A stretch of DNA of 7,460 nucleotides from assembly GCA_051006215.1 (NCBI GenBank), contig JBPCIO010000210.1, positions 1-7,460 on the forward strand, written 5' to 3'. The notes under the pieces were generated by a model that saw only the letters and a list, made by a program, of their open reading frames with translations, was not told the DNA's origin and searched no databases. A program made the translations under genes and the position numbers. Origin of the DNA: CF-72 sp051006215 (GTDB taxonomy: Bacteria > Chloroflexota > UBA6077 > CF-72). This document shows, in pieces, positions 6,575-7,460 of the stretch. The number at the start of each line of letters is the position of its first letter. The stretch's first letter is position 1.

Positions 6575-6650
6575 CATCGAGTTCGAGACGCCGGTTGACG
6601 TGCGGGGCAATCCGGTGGGTGGCCTGTCGGTCACGGACTGCCTTCATTGA

Positions 6651-6672
6651 TGGGATGCTACTTAGCATCTCA
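6651..6672. promoter_or_regulatory. Imperfect palindrome, probable regulator operator
   Basis: TGGGATGCT and AGCATCTCA form a 9-base dyad with one mismatch around the 4-base centre ACTT, 22 bases in all. Length and symmetry fit the binding site of a dimeric MarR- or TetR-type repressor. It lies about 90 bases upstream of the VOC start on the minus strand, where a promoter is expected, and it abuts a 16-codon plus-strand ORF starting at 6672. No regulator gene is visible in the window. Confidence 0.5.
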
Positions 6673-6722
6673 TGGCCGCCCGCCGCCGGCAGTTCGCCCG
6701 CTCCGAGGACCTGCTCCTTTAG
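6672..6722 (+). other. Sixteen-codon ORF abutting the palindrome
   Basis: An ATG at the edge of the palindrome opens a 16-residue frame (MAARRRQFARSEDLLL) that stops at 6722. It has no ribosome binding site and could be a leaderless peptide, the stub of a lost divergent regulator, or chance. Its position next to the operator-like dyad is the only reason to list it. Confidence 0.15.
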
Positions 6723-6734
6723 GGCACCCTCGAG

Positions 6735-6778
6735 TCACCCCGTCGCTCTTCGACTGAAGCATCAGAGCGACGGGGTGA
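6735..6778. terminator. Perfect 15-bp hairpin at the end of the LLM gene
   Basis: TCACCCCGTCGCTCT at 6735-6749 is exactly complementary to AGAGCGACGGGGTGA at 6764-6778, with a 14-base loop between. The right arm includes the last codons (ITPSL) and part of the stop codon of the minus-strand LLM gene, so the hairpin forms right at its 3' end, as expected for a transcription terminator or mRNA-stabilising structure. No T-run follows on either strand, so classical intrinsic termination is not certain. Confidence 0.6.
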
Positions 6779-7460
6779 TGAGCTCATCGGCGACCCACCG
6801 GGCGACGTCGGCCGGGTACGGCGGGTGCAGTCCGAGGACGATGTGGCCGAAGCCGGCTTCGATCGCTTCTCCGATCCCGGCCCGGGTGGCGCCGGGCTGG
6901 TCGTAGGAGACGCTAAGGTGGATCGAGCGGGTGATCGAGGAGGGGTCCCGGCCGATCTCAGCGCAGTAGCGGTCCAGGAGCGCGCTGCGGCTGACGACGT
7001 CGTCGATGTCACCGCCGGGGATGTTCCACAGGTCGGCGTGCTTGGCGACCACGCGTAGCAAGGCCGCCGAGCGTCCGCCGATCATGATCGGCGGGTAGGG
7101 GTGCTGCACGGGTTTCGGATTACAGAAAGCTCCCGTGAGGCGAACGTAGGTGCCGTGAAAGTCGAACGGGTCGGTCTCGGTCCACAACCGCCGGACAACC
7201 GTGCACGCCTCGGCGAGACTCTCCACGGAGTGGGCGAAGTCGTCATAGGGCAGACCGTGGGCTTCGTACTCGCGCCGCGCCAGAGGATGGCTGGGTCGTG
7301 AACCTGCGCCGATACCGAAGTCGAGCCGTCCGCCCGAGACGACATCCACGGTGGCGGCGATCTTGGCCAACATTGCTGGTGGCCGGAACCGGTTGCTGGT
7401 GACGAGCAGTCCTAGGCGCAGCCGTCGTGTCTGCGCGGCGAGGGCTGACAGCAGCGTCCA
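6762..7460 (-). CDS. Luciferase-like (LLM) probable F420-dependent oxidoreductase, 5' end outside window
   Basis: The visible 232 residues are the C-terminal three-quarters or so of a luciferase-like monooxygenase-family TIM barrel, whose members use F420 or FMN. Recognisable blocks in order are TRRLRLGLLVTSNRFRPPAM, then TVDVVSGGRLDFGIGAGSRP, then TVVRRLWTE with the FHGTYVRL strand. PKPVQHPYPPIMIGGRSAAL and the LRVVAKHADLWNIPG loop follow, then a C-terminal GEAIEAGFGHIVLGL helix-strand. These are characteristic of F420-type LLM oxidoreductases. The frame is open to the right edge, so the start and roughly 60-90 N-terminal residues lie outside. Its 3' end overlaps a perfect inverted repeat. 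The VOC gene starts about 200 bases downstream on the same strand behind its own operator-like dyad, so the two are probably separate transcription units. The cofactor is inferred from the family and the neighbouring nitroreductase homologue. Confidence 0.9.
   Translation of the reverse strand, partial: WTLLSALAAQTRRLRLGLLVTSNRFRPPAMLAKIAATVDVVSGGRLDFGIGAGSRPSHPLARREYEAHGLPYDDFAHSVESLAEACTVVRRLWTETDPFDFHGTYVRLTGAFCNPKPVQHPYPPIMIGGRSAALLRVVAKHADLWNIPGGDIDDVVSRSALLDRYCAEIGRDPSSITRSIHLSVSYDQPGATRAGIGEAIEAGFGHIVLGLHPPYPADVARWVADELITPSL

Noticed and set aside
5930..6598. 222-codon plus-strand open frame
   Set aside because: It is antisense to the nitroreductase-family and VOC genes and has no recognisable domain.
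1..7460. CRISPR array, tRNA or rRNA gene
   Set aside because: No regularly spaced repeats, cloverleaf-like sequences or rRNA-like stretches were seen.

Overview
This is a GC-rich window that reads as part of a soil- or environment-type genome, probably Chloroflexota-like or Actinobacteria-like. The clues are the GC-rich third positions, the F420-type oxidoreductases, a membrane-anchored diheme cytochrome c and the mix of transposase families. No rRNA or tRNA gene is visible, so the taxonomy is an inference.

The left and middle (1-5472) are largely a graveyard of broken genes. At 1-124 lies the N-terminal-proximal part of an IS5-family transposase (minus strand). It abuts a decapitated OmpR-type response regulator (120-470, plus), which has also lost its inter-domain linker and its C-terminal tail. 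A short membrane-type reading frame follows (471-701), then a stretch with no recognisable gene. The one intact gene here is a membrane-anchored diheme cytochrome c (994-1923). After it come a frameshifted CheR methyltransferase relic (2079-2393) and a PAP2-type phosphatase relic on the minus strand (2567-3340), which keeps its catalytic motifs but carries several frameshifts. A small conserved-looking hypothetical gene (3361-3636, minus) diverges from an IS630-family transposase N-terminus (3741-4232). That fragment is joined directly to the middle part of a Tn3-family transposase (4233-5472), which has a stop and frameshifts. Neither transposase fragment retains its DDE catalytic core.

The right part (5587-7460) is healthy and entirely on the minus strand. 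Reading in transcription order, it has a luciferase-like (LLM) probable F420-dependent oxidoreductase that enters from beyond the right edge, a VOC/glyoxalase-superfamily protein, and a deazaflavin (F420)-dependent nitroreductase-family protein. A perfect 15-bp inverted repeat sits at the 3' end of the LLM gene. A 22-bp imperfect palindrome lies upstream of the VOC gene and looks like an operator. The three genes suggest a small redox or detoxification neighbourhood using cofactor F420, though no substrate can be read from the sequence.

I do not see a clear new multi-gene system. The most notable items are the chimeric transposase junction, the serial decay of signalling genes beside mobile-element debris, and the palindrome upstream of the VOC gene.
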